A stretch of 64,000 bases of DNA, from positions 30,673 to 94,672 of the forward strand of contig CATWNM010000004.1 of NCBI GenBank assembly GCA_958352145.1, written 5' to 3'. The notes under the pieces are model-generated. The model saw only the letters and a list, made by a program, of their open reading frames with translations. It did no database searches and was not told the origin of the DNA. Position numbers and translations under genes: made by a program. This DNA is from an uncultured Eubacteriales bacterium. Lineage in GTDB: Bacteria; Bacillota; Clostridia; Oscillospirales; CAG-272. Of the stretch, positions 7,815-16,217 are shown piece after piece (the stretch's first letter is position 1; every line of letters begins with the position of its first letter).

Positions 7815-8501
7815 ATGAGAATGCGAAAAAAGAAAAACAGCGCGCAGCGGCTGGCCGCAGCATCCCGACTGCTTTGCACGGATCCGGAAACGGTAAAAGC
7901 GGATCCGCAGTGCCCGTTCGGCGGGACGCCGGCGGCTTTGCATCTGGAGATCGGATGCGGCAAGGGAAAGTTTTCGGTTGAAATGGCCGCAAAATATAAG
8001 GATATCCATTTCTACGCGGTGGAACGGGTGACGGATGTGATGATTTGCGCGCTGGAACGCGTGCTGCAAAGCGAGGACGCATGCAAAGACAATCTTCGGT
8101 TTATTCTCGGCGATGCCGGCGACCTGGGCCAGTGGTTTCCGCCGTGCACATTCGACTGCATTTATTTGAATTTCAGCGATCCGTGGCCGAAGTCCGGCTA
8201 CTATAAGCGAAGACTGACATATCGCGCCTTCTTGGAAATTTATAAAACACTGCTGAAACCGGACGGCGTTTTACGACTGAAAACCGACAACGAGAAGCTG
8301 TTCTCTTTTTCGCTCGGCGAATTTGAAGCGGCGGGGATGCCCCTTCTCAAGGTCAGCCGTGACCTGCATCACAGCGAGTATGCCAAGGAGAATGTCATGA
8401 CCGAATATGAGATGAATTTCAGCAGTCAAGGCATGCCGGTTTATTTCGCCGAGGCTGCGGTACAGGACGGAAGCGAGCCCGGAGTTTTGGCGAAAGACTG
8501 A
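7815..8501 (+). CDS. trmB: tRNA (guanine-N7)-methyltransferase
   Basis: A 228-residue class I SAM-dependent methyltransferase that makes m7G at position 46 of tRNAs. It has the SAM-binding motif LEIGCGKGKFS, the TrmB signature LNFSDPWPKSGYYKRR, the acidic TDNEKLF segment and the C-terminal TEYEMNF motif, all in the right order and at family length. A second in-frame ATG lies two codons downstream. Its location next to a tRNA gene may be chance. Confidence 0.95.
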   Translation: MRMRKKKNSAQRLAAASRLLCTDPETVKADPQCPFGGTPAALHLEIGCGKGKFSVEMAAKYKDIHFYAVERVTDVMICALERVLQSEDACKDNLRFILGDAGDLGQWFPPCTFDCIYLNFSDPWPKSGYYKRRLTYRAFLEIYKTLLKPDGVLRLKTDNEKLFSFSLGEFEAAGMPLLKVSRDLHHSEYAKENVMTEYEMNFSSQGMPVYFAEAAVQDGSEPGVLAKD

Positions 8502-8510
8502 ATTTTTTGG

Positions 8511-8969
8511 TCATTCTATTGTCGGATGCTTTTTCAGATAGGCGTTATGCCGTCGGCGCACATAGGATTCGTCGTGTTCTCCTGCGAGAAATGCGATCCG
8601 CTGCCATGACCGTATGCCGTCTACATAGCGGAGCATGAAGAGTTCGCGGATATCGCTGTCCGGAATCGAGTTTATGTATCGAATGAGGCGCGTTTCCTCG
8701 GTCTGCGCGCTGATCAGATAGGCGTGCAGCGCGGTTTGCGTCCGCATGGCTTCCGTGCGCAGTTCCGCATCCATTTGGCCGCGCGTCAGTTTGTTTTCCA
8801 GCCGTGCGAGCCGTCGTTTTGCCCGAGCAATTTCTCTTTTGAGACTACAGAGTTTTTCCAGTTGTTCTTTTGTGACGTGGTTTTTCGTCATCTGCGGATC
8901 CGCTTTTTTTGTGCGGTCCGCTAGCTTTTTTTCCGGTATGTTCTGACCGGCTTCATTTGCGCGTGTCAT
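8511..8969 (-). CDS. Phage-type sigma-like DNA-binding protein (DUF1492/ArpU-like)
   Basis: A 152-residue protein. Residues about 30-90 form a charged coiled coil; residues 105-150 resemble a sigma-70 region 4 helix-turn-helix (IRELFMLRYVDGIRSWQRIA then YVRRRHNAYLKK). Similar proteins in Gram-positive phages and integrated elements control late genes or terminase expression. The start overlaps the upstream 67-residue gene by four bases (ATGA), so they are coupled. Both are transcribed divergently from an XRE repressor with operators between, so they are likely kept silent in the resting state. Family name is tentative. Confidence 0.65.
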   Translation of the reverse strand: MTRANEAGQNIPEKKLADRTKKADPQMTKNHVTKEQLEKLCSLKREIARAKRRLARLENKLTRGQMDAELRTEAMRTQTALHAYLISAQTEETRLIRYINSIPDSDIRELFMLRYVDGIRSWQRIAFLAGEHDESYVRRRHNAYLKKHPTIE

Positions 8970-9169
8970 CGCAGACAGGTCTCCATCTCTTCGATGAGTT
9001 CTTTCCAGCGCGCGATGGCGCGTTCGGTACGGCGAAGCGTGCAGAGCAGTTCTTCCCGCCGTTCGCTTTCGCCGTCGATTTGATTATACAGCGCTTCGAT
9101 CCGGGCAAGCAGTTCCCGTCTGCTGCATGTAAAACCTCCGCTTGCCAAACCGTCGTCATAGAATTGCAT
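8966..9169 (-). CDS. Small coiled-coil protein, first gene of repressed operon
   Basis: A 67-residue protein of unknown function with an Arg/Glu-rich helical stretch (IDGESERREELL, RWKELIEEME) likely to form a coiled coil. GGAGG sits nine bases before the ATG. It is the first gene after the operator-bearing promoter and overlaps the sigma-like gene by four bases. The family is not recognised. Confidence 0.6.
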   Translation of the reverse strand: MQFYDDGLASGGFTCSRRELLARIEALYNQIDGESERREELLCTLRRTERAIARWKELIEEMETCLR

Positions 9170-9198
9170 GTTCTATTCCTCCATTGGTTAAAATATAC

Positions 9199-9227
9199 TT
9201 GAAATACCGAAATATCTGTGCTACAAT
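9199..9227 (+). promoter_or_regulatory. Promoter of XRE repressor with weak operator in spacer
   Basis: TTGAAA (9199-9204), 17-base spacer, TACAAT (9222-9227). The spacer contains ACCGAAATATCTGT (9206-9219), a two-mismatch copy of the palindrome that regulates the opposite promoter, suggesting autoregulation with lower affinity. Confidence 0.65.
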
Positions 9228-9247
9228 AAAATATAAATGCAGATTTC

Positions 9248-9261
9248 ACAGAAATTTCTGT
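9248..9261. promoter_or_regulatory. Operator palindrome 1 of XRE switch
   Basis: Perfect palindrome ACAGAAATTTCTGT lying between the two divergent promoters, 31 bases (about three helical turns) centre to centre from the second copy. Probable binding site of the XRE protein at 9343. Confidence 0.7.
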
Positions 9262-9270
9262 TACATTCAC

Positions 9271-9299
9271 ATAATAACACAGAAATTTCTGTATGTCAA
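9271..9299 (-). promoter_or_regulatory. Strong promoter of phage-like operon with operator 2 in spacer
   Basis: On the minus strand TTGACA (9299-9294), 17-base spacer, TATTAT (9276-9271). The perfect palindrome ACAGAAATTTCTGT (9279-9292) fills the spacer, so bound repressor would block RNA polymerase. Confidence 0.75.
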
Positions 9300-9342
9300 G
9301 GCTTTTTGAAAAAATAAACGGGAAATTTTGGGAGGGTTTTGT

Positions 9343-9657
9343 ATGCCCCGTAACAATATGGAAATTGCGCAGCGCATACGCGGATTGGTCAAAGCGCGGG
9401 GCACGACGGTCAAACGTACGCTGGAAGAATGCGGCATCAATCGGAATTTTTTATATGATCTGGAACACAGCGATTCATCGCCGTCCGTAGACAAGATTAC
9501 CCGCATCGCGGGATATTTTGATGTATCCTCCGCGTGGCTGCTGGCCGGTGAAGAGGATGGGGCGGAGGCTTTTCTCCGGTTGTACAGGCAGCTTTCGGAA
9601 CCCGACCGTGAAAAGCTGCGTGCGTATATGTGCGCTTTGCTCGGCGAGGAGCGCTGA
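9343..9657 (+). CDS. XRE-family (cI-like) repressor
   Basis: A 104-residue protein from the ATG at 9343, with GGGAGGG upstream. Residues 5-65 are a Cro/cI helix-turn-helix (IAQRIRGLVKARG, then TLEECGINRNFLYDLE and ITRIAGYFDVSSAWLL). The C-terminus (about 35 residues, FLRLYRQLSEPDREKLRAYM) is the short dimer-like tail seen in phage and mobile-element repressors; there is no peptidase domain, so self-cleavage is not expected. It faces a coupled pair of phage-like genes, with three related palindromes in the gap. Confidence 0.88.
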   Translation: MPRNNMEIAQRIRGLVKARGTTVKRTLEECGINRNFLYDLEHSDSSPSVDKITRIAGYFDVSSAWLLAGEEDGAEAFLRLYRQLSEPDREKLRAYMCALLGEER

Positions 9658-9694
9658 GCGCCGGCCGGCTTGCTTTCCGGCGGCGCTCGTTTCT
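9656..9694 (+). terminator. Terminator after XRE repressor gene
   Basis: Eight-base GC stem around 9656-9663 with 9681-9688, followed by TTTCTT. It overlaps the stop codon of the repressor gene. Confidence 0.55.
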
Positions 9695-9704
9695 TGGCGG
9701 GGCG

Positions 9705-10004
9705 TCAGTGCCCGGTGTGCAGAGAGGGTTCCGCCGCTGCGTTCAGTTCCTCCACGGCGGTTTCGTATGCGCGCAGTACGGTGCTTTCCAACTGGTGGCG
9801 GAAAATCGTGTTGATGGGATGCGCGATGTCCCGGTAGGTACCGTCGGGGTTCTTGCGGCTTGGCATGACGATAAACAGTTTTTCCTGCGTGCTGATCACT
9901 TTGATGTCGTGCACGGCAAATTGCCCGTCAAAAGTGACCGACGCTACGGCTTTCAGCGGCGCGGTTTCAAAAATTCTGCGGATTTTTACATCGGTAATTT
10001 CCAT
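9705..10004 (-). CDS. spoVG: Septation regulator / RNA-binding protein SpoVG
   Basis: A 99-residue SpoVG, the usual size. It begins MEITDVKIRRI, has the conserved centre FDGQFAVHDIKVI and the signature FIVMPSRKNPDGTYRDIAHP. AGGAGG five bases upstream supports the ATG at 10004 over one four codons earlier. SpoVG is a small nucleic-acid-binding regulator that affects sporulation septation and surface functions. In sporulating relatives it is sigma-H controlled; no clear sigma-H site was seen here. Confidence 0.95.
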   Translation of the reverse strand: MEITDVKIRRIFETAPLKAVASVTFDGQFAVHDIKVISTQEKLFIVMPSRKNPDGTYRDIAHPINTIFRHQLESTVLRAYETAVEELNAAAEPSLHTGH

Positions 10005-10177
10005 AAACTCCTCCATGTTGTCTGCCCGGTGGGCGGCTTATGGTAAAATTATGCGACTGGAGCGCCCTTTTTATGCATTTAATTTTTTTGTGCGGCGTAC
10101 GTGCGGTGCAGCCGTGGTTTTGGCTTATTGGATACCGCCGTGCGCGGATTTCTGCAAATCATTAGGAGGCAGTGGAT

Positions 10178-11569
10178 ATGGCTGTGGCAAATACGCATTT
10201 TGGCGCCGATAAGATTGCGCGCATGCTTGCAGGTAAACAGGCGGTTTATTTTTTGGGAATCGGCGGCATTACGATGTCGTCGCTGGCGCATATCACAAAA
10301 AACGCCGGATATAAAGTTGGCGGGTCGGACCGTGCGCGTTCGGCACTGACCGACCGCCTGAAGGCCGAGGGCATTGAAATTTTTGAGGGACACCGCGCCG
10401 GACAGCTTGACGGCTACGATGCGCTGGTGTATACGGTTGCGGTCCGGGAGGACACGCCGGAGCTTGTATGTGCGCGTGCGCGCGGCATTCCGGTGATTTC
10501 ACGCGCGGATTATCTTGGATATCTGATGTGTGGTTATACCCGGCGTATCGGTATCGCCGGTATGCATGGAAAAAGCACTACGACGTCGATGGCTGCGGAG
10601 ATTTTTCTCGCGGCGGACGCCGACCCTACGATCATTTCCGGCGCCGAGCTTTCAAGCATTGGCGGCGCGTATCGTGTCGGCGGGCAGGAAAATTTTATTT
10701 TTGAAGCCTGCGAATATATGGATTCTTTTTTGGATTTTTATCCGACCGTTGCGGTCGTGCTCAATATTGAACTCGATCATGTGGATTATTTCCGCGATCT
10801 TGCGCAGATACGCCGTTCGTTCCGCGCTTATATCGAAAAAACGAAGGGCTGCGGCTGCGCCGTGCTGAACGCCGATGACGATGCGGTGTACCGGATGGCC
10901 GAGGGGTTTGACGGTAGCGTGCTGACTTTTGGCATCCGCCGCGCGGCGGACGTCATGGCGGAAAATATTGAGACTGCTGCTGGTGCCGTTTCATTCGATC
11001 TTTGTCATGGCAGCATGAGGAAGCGCGTGCGCCTGTCGGTGCCGGGCGAGCACAATGTATATGATGCGCTGGCCGCTGCCACGTCCGCCATTCTTTGCGG
11101 AATTCCCTCGGGGGATATCGTTCGGGGGTTGGAGCGTTTTGGCGGCGCGCGGCGCCGGATGGAATATAAAGGGGAACGAGCGGGCGTTCGAATCTATGAT
11201 GATTACGCGCATCATCCCACCGAGATTGCGGCAACGCTGACGGCGGCGCGGTCTATGACCGCCGGTCGGATTTTCTGCGTATATCAGCCGCATACCTATT
11301 CGAGGACAAAGGGATTGTTCGACGGCTTTGTTTCATCGCTGCGTCTGGCAGATCAGGCGGTGCTGGCCGATATTTATCCGGCGCGGGAAACCGATACGCT
11401 GGGGATGTCGAGCGCGCTCCTCGCTGCGCAGATTGGAAACGGCGCGCTGTATTTTGAGAGCTTTGAAAAAATTGCGGCGTATTTGCTGAAAACGGCCAAA
11501 CCGGGTGATCTGATTCTGACGATGGGCGCGGGAGATATTACCCGCCTTTCAGACCTTTTGCTGGTCTGA
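10178..11569 (+). CDS. murC: UDP-N-acetylmuramate--L-alanine ligase
   Basis: A 463-residue cytoplasmic Mur ligase adding L-Ala to UDP-MurNAc in peptidoglycan synthesis. It has the N-terminal nucleotide-sugar motif FLGIGGITMSS, the ATP loop GIAGMHGKSTTTSM (residues about 125-138), central NIELDHVDYF and the C-terminal DDYAHHPTEIAATL. The ATG at 10178 is preferred over GTG at 10172 since AGGAGG (10164-10169) is correctly spaced for it. It stands outside any mur/fts cluster, common in Clostridia. The P-loop has Ser where many MurC have Thr. Confidence 0.95.
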   Translation: MAVANTHFGADKIARMLAGKQAVYFLGIGGITMSSLAHITKNAGYKVGGSDRARSALTDRLKAEGIEIFEGHRAGQLDGYDALVYTVAVREDTPELVCARARGIPVISRADYLGYLMCGYTRRIGIAGMHGKSTTTSMAAEIFLAADADPTIISGAELSSIGGAYRVGGQENFIFEACEYMDSFLDFYPTVAVVLNIELDHVDYFRDLAQIRRSFRAYIEKTKGCGCAVLNADDDAVYRMAEGFDGSVLTFGIRRAADVMAENIETAAGAVSFDLCHGSMRKRVRLSVPGEHNVYDALAAATSAILCGIPSGDIVRGLERFGGARRRMEYKGERAGVRIYDDYAHHPTEIAATLTAARSMTAGRIFCVYQPHTYSRTKGLFDGFVSSLRLADQAVLADIYPARETDTLGMSSALLAAQIGNGALYFESFEKIAAYLLKTAKPGDLILTMGAGDITRLSDLLLV

Positions 11570-11784
11570 GGGATAAAATAAATTCCCCTGTGCAGTTTGT
11601 AATGATAGAAATTACAACGCCGAGAGGCAGTAACAACCGACAGATATGGGATGCATCCAACCGGGCTATACATGTTTTTAAAAACAATAAAGCGTATAAT
11701 TTCTGTAGGGCGATGGAATGAAAGAGGCCACCGATTAGAAGAATCTTTACAATAGTTTAGCGTGGTGAAAAACAAGGAGTTTAT

Positions 11785-14106
11785 ATGAAATACAATTTTG
11801 TCATACTTGCGTTCGTTTTGTCTCTTTTATTGCTGTTTAGCGGATGCAATACGCTTTTAGATAAAAATATAGAAAATACGACCGATAATATGATCGAAAC
11901 GACTGCGGAAACTTCCGAGCCTTTTACCGAAACCACCGAGGTAAAAGAGGAAAAGCCTTCCGCATTTCCCAAGGACTTTGTATTCCCGAAGACCGACGGC
12001 TCGACTTCGACTACAAACCTTGACAGTGCGATAAGAAGCGTTATTCTCGGCGGAGAGCAGAAAGCAGCGCACACGAAAACGTATACATCATTTGAAAATC
12101 TGTTGAGCGGAAAATGCGAGTTGATCTTTACGACACCGTTTTCAGATACGCAGCTTCAGCGTATGCAGGACATTGGCTTTAATTATGAAGCCGAGCCTGT
12201 GGCAGGTGAGGGATTTGTATTTGTTGTAAACAAGGATAATCCTGTAGATACTCTAACCATTGAACAATTAAAGGGTATTTACTCAGGAAAAATCACAAAC
12301 TGGAGCGAGGTCGGCGGAAACGATGCGGAGATTATCGCCTATCAGCGAAACAAAGATTCGGGAAGCCAGAATTATATGATCTCCTTTATGGGTGATACTT
12401 CGCTTATGAAGCCGGTTACCGACGTAATTCCCGCAACGATGACCGGAATACTTGATGTTGTAGCGAACTATGACAACGGAATAAACGCTATCGGATATTC
12501 TGTTTACGCTTACTCGGACGGAATGTATGAGAACATTTCCGAGATCAAGTACATAAAGGTGAACGGCGTTGAGCCTTCGCTCAAAACCCTTGCCGACGGC
12601 AGCTATCCGCTTCTCGGCTACAACTATGCCGTTTTCTCGGCAGAAGAGGCGGAGGACTCGTCCGTCCGCACTCTTGTAAAATGGATCCAGTCGGATGAGG
12701 GGCAGCAGGTTATTGCCGATGCGGGATATGTTCCTTATCGCAAGGTGGAAGGCTTGACTCTGCCCGAGGCGGCAACGAAAACTTTGTATAGCGCTGTAGC
12801 CACATCCGGTATAACCAAACCTGAAGAAGCGGCAGACTACTATTATGCGTGCAGACGGATCCCCGATAATTTTACGGTGGCGGGACTTGGCGAAAAGGTA
12901 CAGAGCTTTATAACTGAAGCTTCAAACGAGCTTTCTAAGGTTGATAAAACGAAAATGCGCGAGTTTGCAGTCTTACGCAGTGAATATTCGTACATTCAAG
13001 ATGTTACGACACATACCGAGCTTATAAACGGTTATCTTTCCGTCAAGGTAGGCTTGGTGTATAATTTCGGCGCACAGGCGTCGGCAGATTATTATTACGA
13101 TGTCCGCACCGCGGTGTTTGATATATACACGGGTGAAAGACTTGAACTGTCAGACTTGTTTTTTGATGGCGTGGATTTTGTGCCGCTGCTCAATAAAACG
13201 CTTGCAAAAGAAGCGGTAGAGCCGTATTCTTCTTTTGGCGGGACGCACGATATGATAAGCGACTATTCGGGGCTTTATAACGGCGAGTTTTATTTTACGG
13301 CAAACAGTATAATTTTCCGCCCCGGAACCTGCTTTGCCGACGGAGTGGAACTCTCTATAGCCGACCTCTCCGAATATATGGTAACGAGCATTCCGAGAGA
13401 TATGGCAGGCTATATCGACGAGAGCATACCGATTTATAAGGAAATCACGACGAGATATTCTAATAATGTCGAATATCCTAAAGTGAAAAACGGTATTACT
13501 ATCTGGTATCTTGACAGTGAAAAATCGAGCATTCCCGCAGAAGCGTGTGATAAGGTAAACGCTTTCATCGACCAAATCTATGAGACTTATTTTACCCAAG
13601 AAAAATTGCTTGAACTTGTAAAAAGCAAGGGTATAAACGCAGAAACGGTATCGGTAGGCCCTTGGCCTGATTTTCGCATTGCAGTTGTTGGAAACAGATA
13701 TATCATATTTAGCGGCGCCAATTTGGTGTCTGCCATGGTCGGGGATGAATACTATGAATTTACGGTTATCGAAGAGCATTACAACCCGTTTTACTTTTCT
13801 TTCTATTTTAATGCCGAGACGGGAGACAAACTAAAGGTCAGTGACCTGTTTGCTGAAGGCTGGGAGAGGGAAACGGAGTATTTCGTTGTAGATGATGACT
13901 TTAACGTGGCGAATGAAAGTATTGGAGCGGGCGATATTGTACAAATTGATTTAACCGATTGCAGAATTGCGGATATCCAGCGCTATACAAATCCTCCATA
14001 CAGTAAAGGCGATTTAAGCGACCTCGAATGGCCCGTTTCGGTCTTTGTAGTTACAAAAGCAGGCGCAAAAGCCGCAGTCTCCGTCCCAAGAGAATATATA
14101 AAATAG
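11785..14106 (+). CDS. PstS-like lipoprotein with RsiV/DUF3298-like C-terminal domains
   Basis: A 773-residue surface lipoprotein: signal peptide with lipobox ending at Cys21 (LLFSGC), a Thr/Glu-rich linker to about residue 60, then a phosphate-binding-protein-like domain to about 330 (GIYSGKITNWSEVGG, QRNKDSGSQN, and IQSDEGQQVIADAGYVPY at its end, all typical of PstS). Two repeated modules follow at about 390-520 and 640-760, each with an acidic YTGERLELSDLF-type turn as in RsiV/DUF3298 proteins. No pstCAB genes are nearby, so a sensing or scavenging role is more likely than transport. Codon choice looks more AT-rich than neighbours, hinting at transfer. AAGGAG precedes the ATG. Confidence 0.8.
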   Translation: MKYNFVILAFVLSLLLLFSGCNTLLDKNIENTTDNMIETTAETSEPFTETTEVKEEKPSAFPKDFVFPKTDGSTSTTNLDSAIRSVILGGEQKAAHTKTYTSFENLLSGKCELIFTTPFSDTQLQRMQDIGFNYEAEPVAGEGFVFVVNKDNPVDTLTIEQLKGIYSGKITNWSEVGGNDAEIIAYQRNKDSGSQNYMISFMGDTSLMKPVTDVIPATMTGILDVVANYDNGINAIGYSVYAYSDGMYENISEIKYIKVNGVEPSLKTLADGSYPLLGYNYAVFSAEEAEDSSVRTLVKWIQSDEGQQVIADAGYVPYRKVEGLTLPEAATKTLYSAVATSGITKPEEAADYYYACRRIPDNFTVAGLGEKVQSFITEASNELSKVDKTKMREFAVLRSEYSYIQDVTTHTELINGYLSVKVGLVYNFGAQASADYYYDVRTAVFDIYTGERLELSDLFFDGVDFVPLLNKTLAKEAVEPYSSFGGTHDMISDYSGLYNGEFYFTANSIIFRPGTCFADGVELSIADLSEYMVTSIPRDMAGYIDESIPIYKEITTRYSNNVEYPKVKNGITIWYLDSEKSSIPAEACDKVNAFIDQIYETYFTQEKLLELVKSKGINAETVSVGPWPDFRIAVVGNRYIIFSGANLVSAMVGDEYYEFTVIEEHYNPFYFSFYFNAETGDKLKVSDLFAEGWERETEYFVVDDDFNVANESIGAGDIVQIDLTDCRIADIQRYTNPPYSKGDLSDLEWPVSVFVVTKAGAKAAVSVPREYIK

Positions 14107-14243
14107 GAGAAAAAATGAAGCAAAATGAATGGTATACTAACAGCTGAAGGATCAACGAAATTTGTACTTTCAATTGCGCAAGACGGTATGAAATTGTTTT
14201 TATATGCCTGTTAATCTGTTTTGGAAAACTGAAAACACATAAG

Positions 14244-14285
14244 AAGAACACCCACCTAAGCCTTATGGCTTAGGTGGGTGTTCTT
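14244..14285. terminator. Terminator downstream of tRNA-Val
   Basis: Perfect 19-base stem (14244-14262 with 14267-14285) with a TTAT loop. On the minus strand it follows the tRNA and is itself followed by a T-rich stretch; it can also stop the lipoprotein gene from the left. Confidence 0.75.
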
Positions 14286-14338
14286 CTACAAACGCAAAAA
14301 CATTCTTCACTACAAGAAGGGTTCGACTTTACGCGTTT

Positions 14339-14415
14339 TGGTGGAGACAACTGGAATCGAACCAGTGACCCCTTGCATGTCAAGCAAGTACTCTAACCAG
14401 CTGAGCTATGCCTCC
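14339..14415 (-). tRNA. tRNA-Val (anticodon GAC)
   Basis: Cloverleaf on the minus strand: acceptor GGAGGCA with TGTCTCC, D-arm GCTC-GAGT, anticodon stem CTTGC-GCAAG with loop TTGACAT, T-arm CACTGG-TTCGATT-CCAGT region. CCA is encoded at 14339-14341. GAC reads GUC/GUU valine codons. Confidence 0.93.
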
Positions 14416-14526
14416 ATACTCGAATATAATACCATACTTGTTTTAGAATTGCAAGGGGAAAATGAGAAAAACTATAAATTTTTATTTGACGGAATCAAGT
14501 CGCGGCCGTGCTATTTTTTGATCTCG

Positions 14527-14796
14527 TCATAGCTGAATCGCTTCTCCGAGAAGTTCGTCCAGTACCTCCGGCAGGTGGCAGGGGTAGACCAGTTCTCGGG
14601 AGAGCAGAGACAAGTACTGCCGGGCGCAAGATTCGCTGCGCGCAATGTCGGCTACATATACGCGTTCGTCTGTATTTTCCAAGGCGACAAGCAGGTTATA
14701 CTGCCGCCGGCTTTGAAGCAGGCTGTAAATGATTTTACAGCCTGCCGCTTCTCGAATATTTTTTTGAATGATGCGCGCGTTTTTGTCTGCTTCCAT
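14527..14796 (-). CDS. Small conserved protein, possibly DUF6514-like
   Basis: An 89-residue protein with GGAGGA upstream of its ATG. Its pattern (IIYSLLQSRRQYNLLVALE, then DIARSESCARQYLSLLSREL and HLPEVLDELL) resembles small Clostridial proteins annotated DUF6514, where a short beta-sheet precedes two helices ending in an acidic tail. Function is unknown. It lies alone between tRNA-Val and an AT-rich gap. The family call is tentative, but the codon use and ribosome site support a real gene. Confidence 0.6.
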   Translation of the reverse strand: MEADKNARIIQKNIREAAGCKIIYSLLQSRRQYNLLVALENTDERVYVADIARSESCARQYLSLLSRELVYPCHLPEVLDELLGEAIQL

Positions 14797-14799
14797 GGG

Positions 14800-15222
14800 A
14801 AGTGTCCTCCGTCACATTTTCGATGTGACTTTAGTATAATCGACAGAAAGATGCGGCGTGGGGGCCGAAAAACTGGGATGATGCATAAAAAAGAATAAAA
14901 TATTTTGCTGATTTTTAATAGAATTCAGAAAAACAATGCATATTTTGTCGTATTCGGCGCTGGGATTCACTTGATGTATGCTTGTCTTTTCTTTTAAAAA
15001 ATATAAGTTTTTATCATCATTTATATCAATTTATTCATTTTTCATAATTATTCTATGCGTGAAAATAAATATTTACCAATTTTTTAAATATTTATATATA
15101 AGATTTAAAAATACTGAAAATATTTGATTTTTACCCATAATATACTGGAGTACCCCTGAATATTTTTATGTTATAATTTAAGCGATTTAAAATATATGAA
15201 TAAAAATACATAGGAGGATACG
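14800..15222. other. AT-rich intergenic region
   Basis: About 420 bases with no credible gene; 14880-15200 is strikingly AT-rich against its neighbours. It holds a sequence fitting a sporulation-type -10 box (CATAATATA, 15136-15144) and a TATAAT-like box at 15172-15177, either of which could drive the small membrane-protein gene at 15223. No convincing -35 box was found for either. Confidence 0.5.
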
Positions 15223-15477
15223 ATGAAAGCGGTACGGCTGAAAAATTTGCCGGTAATGGAATCTCGGGCGCAGAGGCTTCTTAGGCGGTGCCTTGGCATG
15301 ATCTGTCTCTATTTGCTGCTTGCGCTGTGTTATGGCTTTTATTTTTTCGATTTGCCGAAAACGTCGGCGTTTGTTTTGGAAATGCTTCGCAGCGCGTATA
15401 TTGCCGCGGTGATCGCGTTTGGCGGCGCGGTTGTCTTGGATTGGGACATTCGAGCCTCCAAGCGTACCGGTCGCTGA
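15223..15477 (+). CDS. Small membrane protein of unknown function
   Basis: An 84-residue protein with AGGAGG correctly placed before the ATG. It has a basic N-terminus and two predicted membrane segments at about 24-43 and 51-71 (LGMICLYLLLALCYGFYFF and IAAVIAFGGAVVLDW), ending in a basic tail. The family is not recognised. It stands at the head of a co-directional run (kinase-like, NUDIX, SLOG, rarA) but is 110 bases away from the next gene. Confidence 0.65.
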   Translation: MKAVRLKNLPVMESRAQRLLRRCLGMICLYLLLALCYGFYFFDLPKTSAFVLEMLRSAYIAAVIAFGGAVVLDWDIRASKRTGR

Positions 15478-15587
15478 TGCGGCGGACGAATGGTCTTGAA
15501 AAAACTTTTGGAATATGATACAATAATGCTGCTCGGAAAATGATCCGAATTGTATCGAGCATTAGATGGGATATGAGGGGAGCGCAT

Positions 15588-16217
15588 ATGGAGAAGTTTG
15601 TCATCACGATTGCGCGCAGCTGCGGCAGCGGGGGTGCTTTCGTTGGAAAAACGCTTGCGAAAAAACTTTCTGTAGAGTATTACGATAGCAAGCTTTTGCG
15701 GCTGGCTTCCGATGACAGCGGGATCAGCGAGGAGCTTTTTGCCCGTGCGGATGAAAAATTGCGCCGGACGCCGCTGTTCAAGGCGTCGAGAAAGGTGTAC
15801 GGCGGCGAACTGATTCCGCCGGAGAGCGCGGATTTCACATCCAGTCAGAATTTGTTTAATTATCAGGCGAAAGTAATTCGTGAGTTGGCCAATACCGCTT
15901 CCTGCGTGGTGATCGGGCGCTGCGCCGAGTTCGTGCTTCGAGACCGCGCGGATCTGTTCAGCGTGTTCATCAGCGGTTCTTACGACCAATGTACGATGCG
16001 GGAGGCGGAGGAGCATGGCATCGGTGAACGCGCAGCGCGCGAGAAAGTAGACCGCATCAATAAGTACCGGTCGGAATATCACGAATACTATACCGGAAAG
16101 ACTTGGGCGCATCCCGGTAATTATGATTTATGCCTTTCGACCGATCATTTTACATTTGAGCAATGCGCCGACATCATTATTTCGGCCATGCGTATGAAAT
16201 TCGGAGAAAAAATATGA
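15588..16217 (+). CDS. Cytidylate kinase-like protein
   Basis: A 209-residue P-loop protein from the ATG at 15588 with GGGAG upstream. The N-terminus ITIARSCGSGGAFVGKTLAKKL matches the cytidylate-kinase-like family (PF13189) in which the loop is GSGG rather than a standard Walker A; later motifs are CVVIGRCAEFVL and REKVDRINKYRSEYHEYYTG. Such proteins are thought to phosphorylate a nucleotide or small molecule; the substrate is not known. The stop overlaps the start of the next gene (ATGA), showing an operon. Confidence 0.85.
   Translation: MEKFVITIARSCGSGGAFVGKTLAKKLSVEYYDSKLLRLASDDSGISEELFARADEKLRRTPLFKASRKVYGGELIPPESADFTSSQNLFNYQAKVIRELANTASCVVIGRCAEFVLRDRADLFSVFISGSYDQCTMREAEEHGIGERAAREKVDRINKYRSEYHEYYTGKTWAHPGNYDLCLSTDHFTFEQCADIIISAMRMKFGEKI

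Noticed and set aside
14244..14285. Hairpin as an end of an IS200/IS605-type element
   Set aside because: No transposase or second end nearby; its position after tRNA-Val explains it as a terminator.
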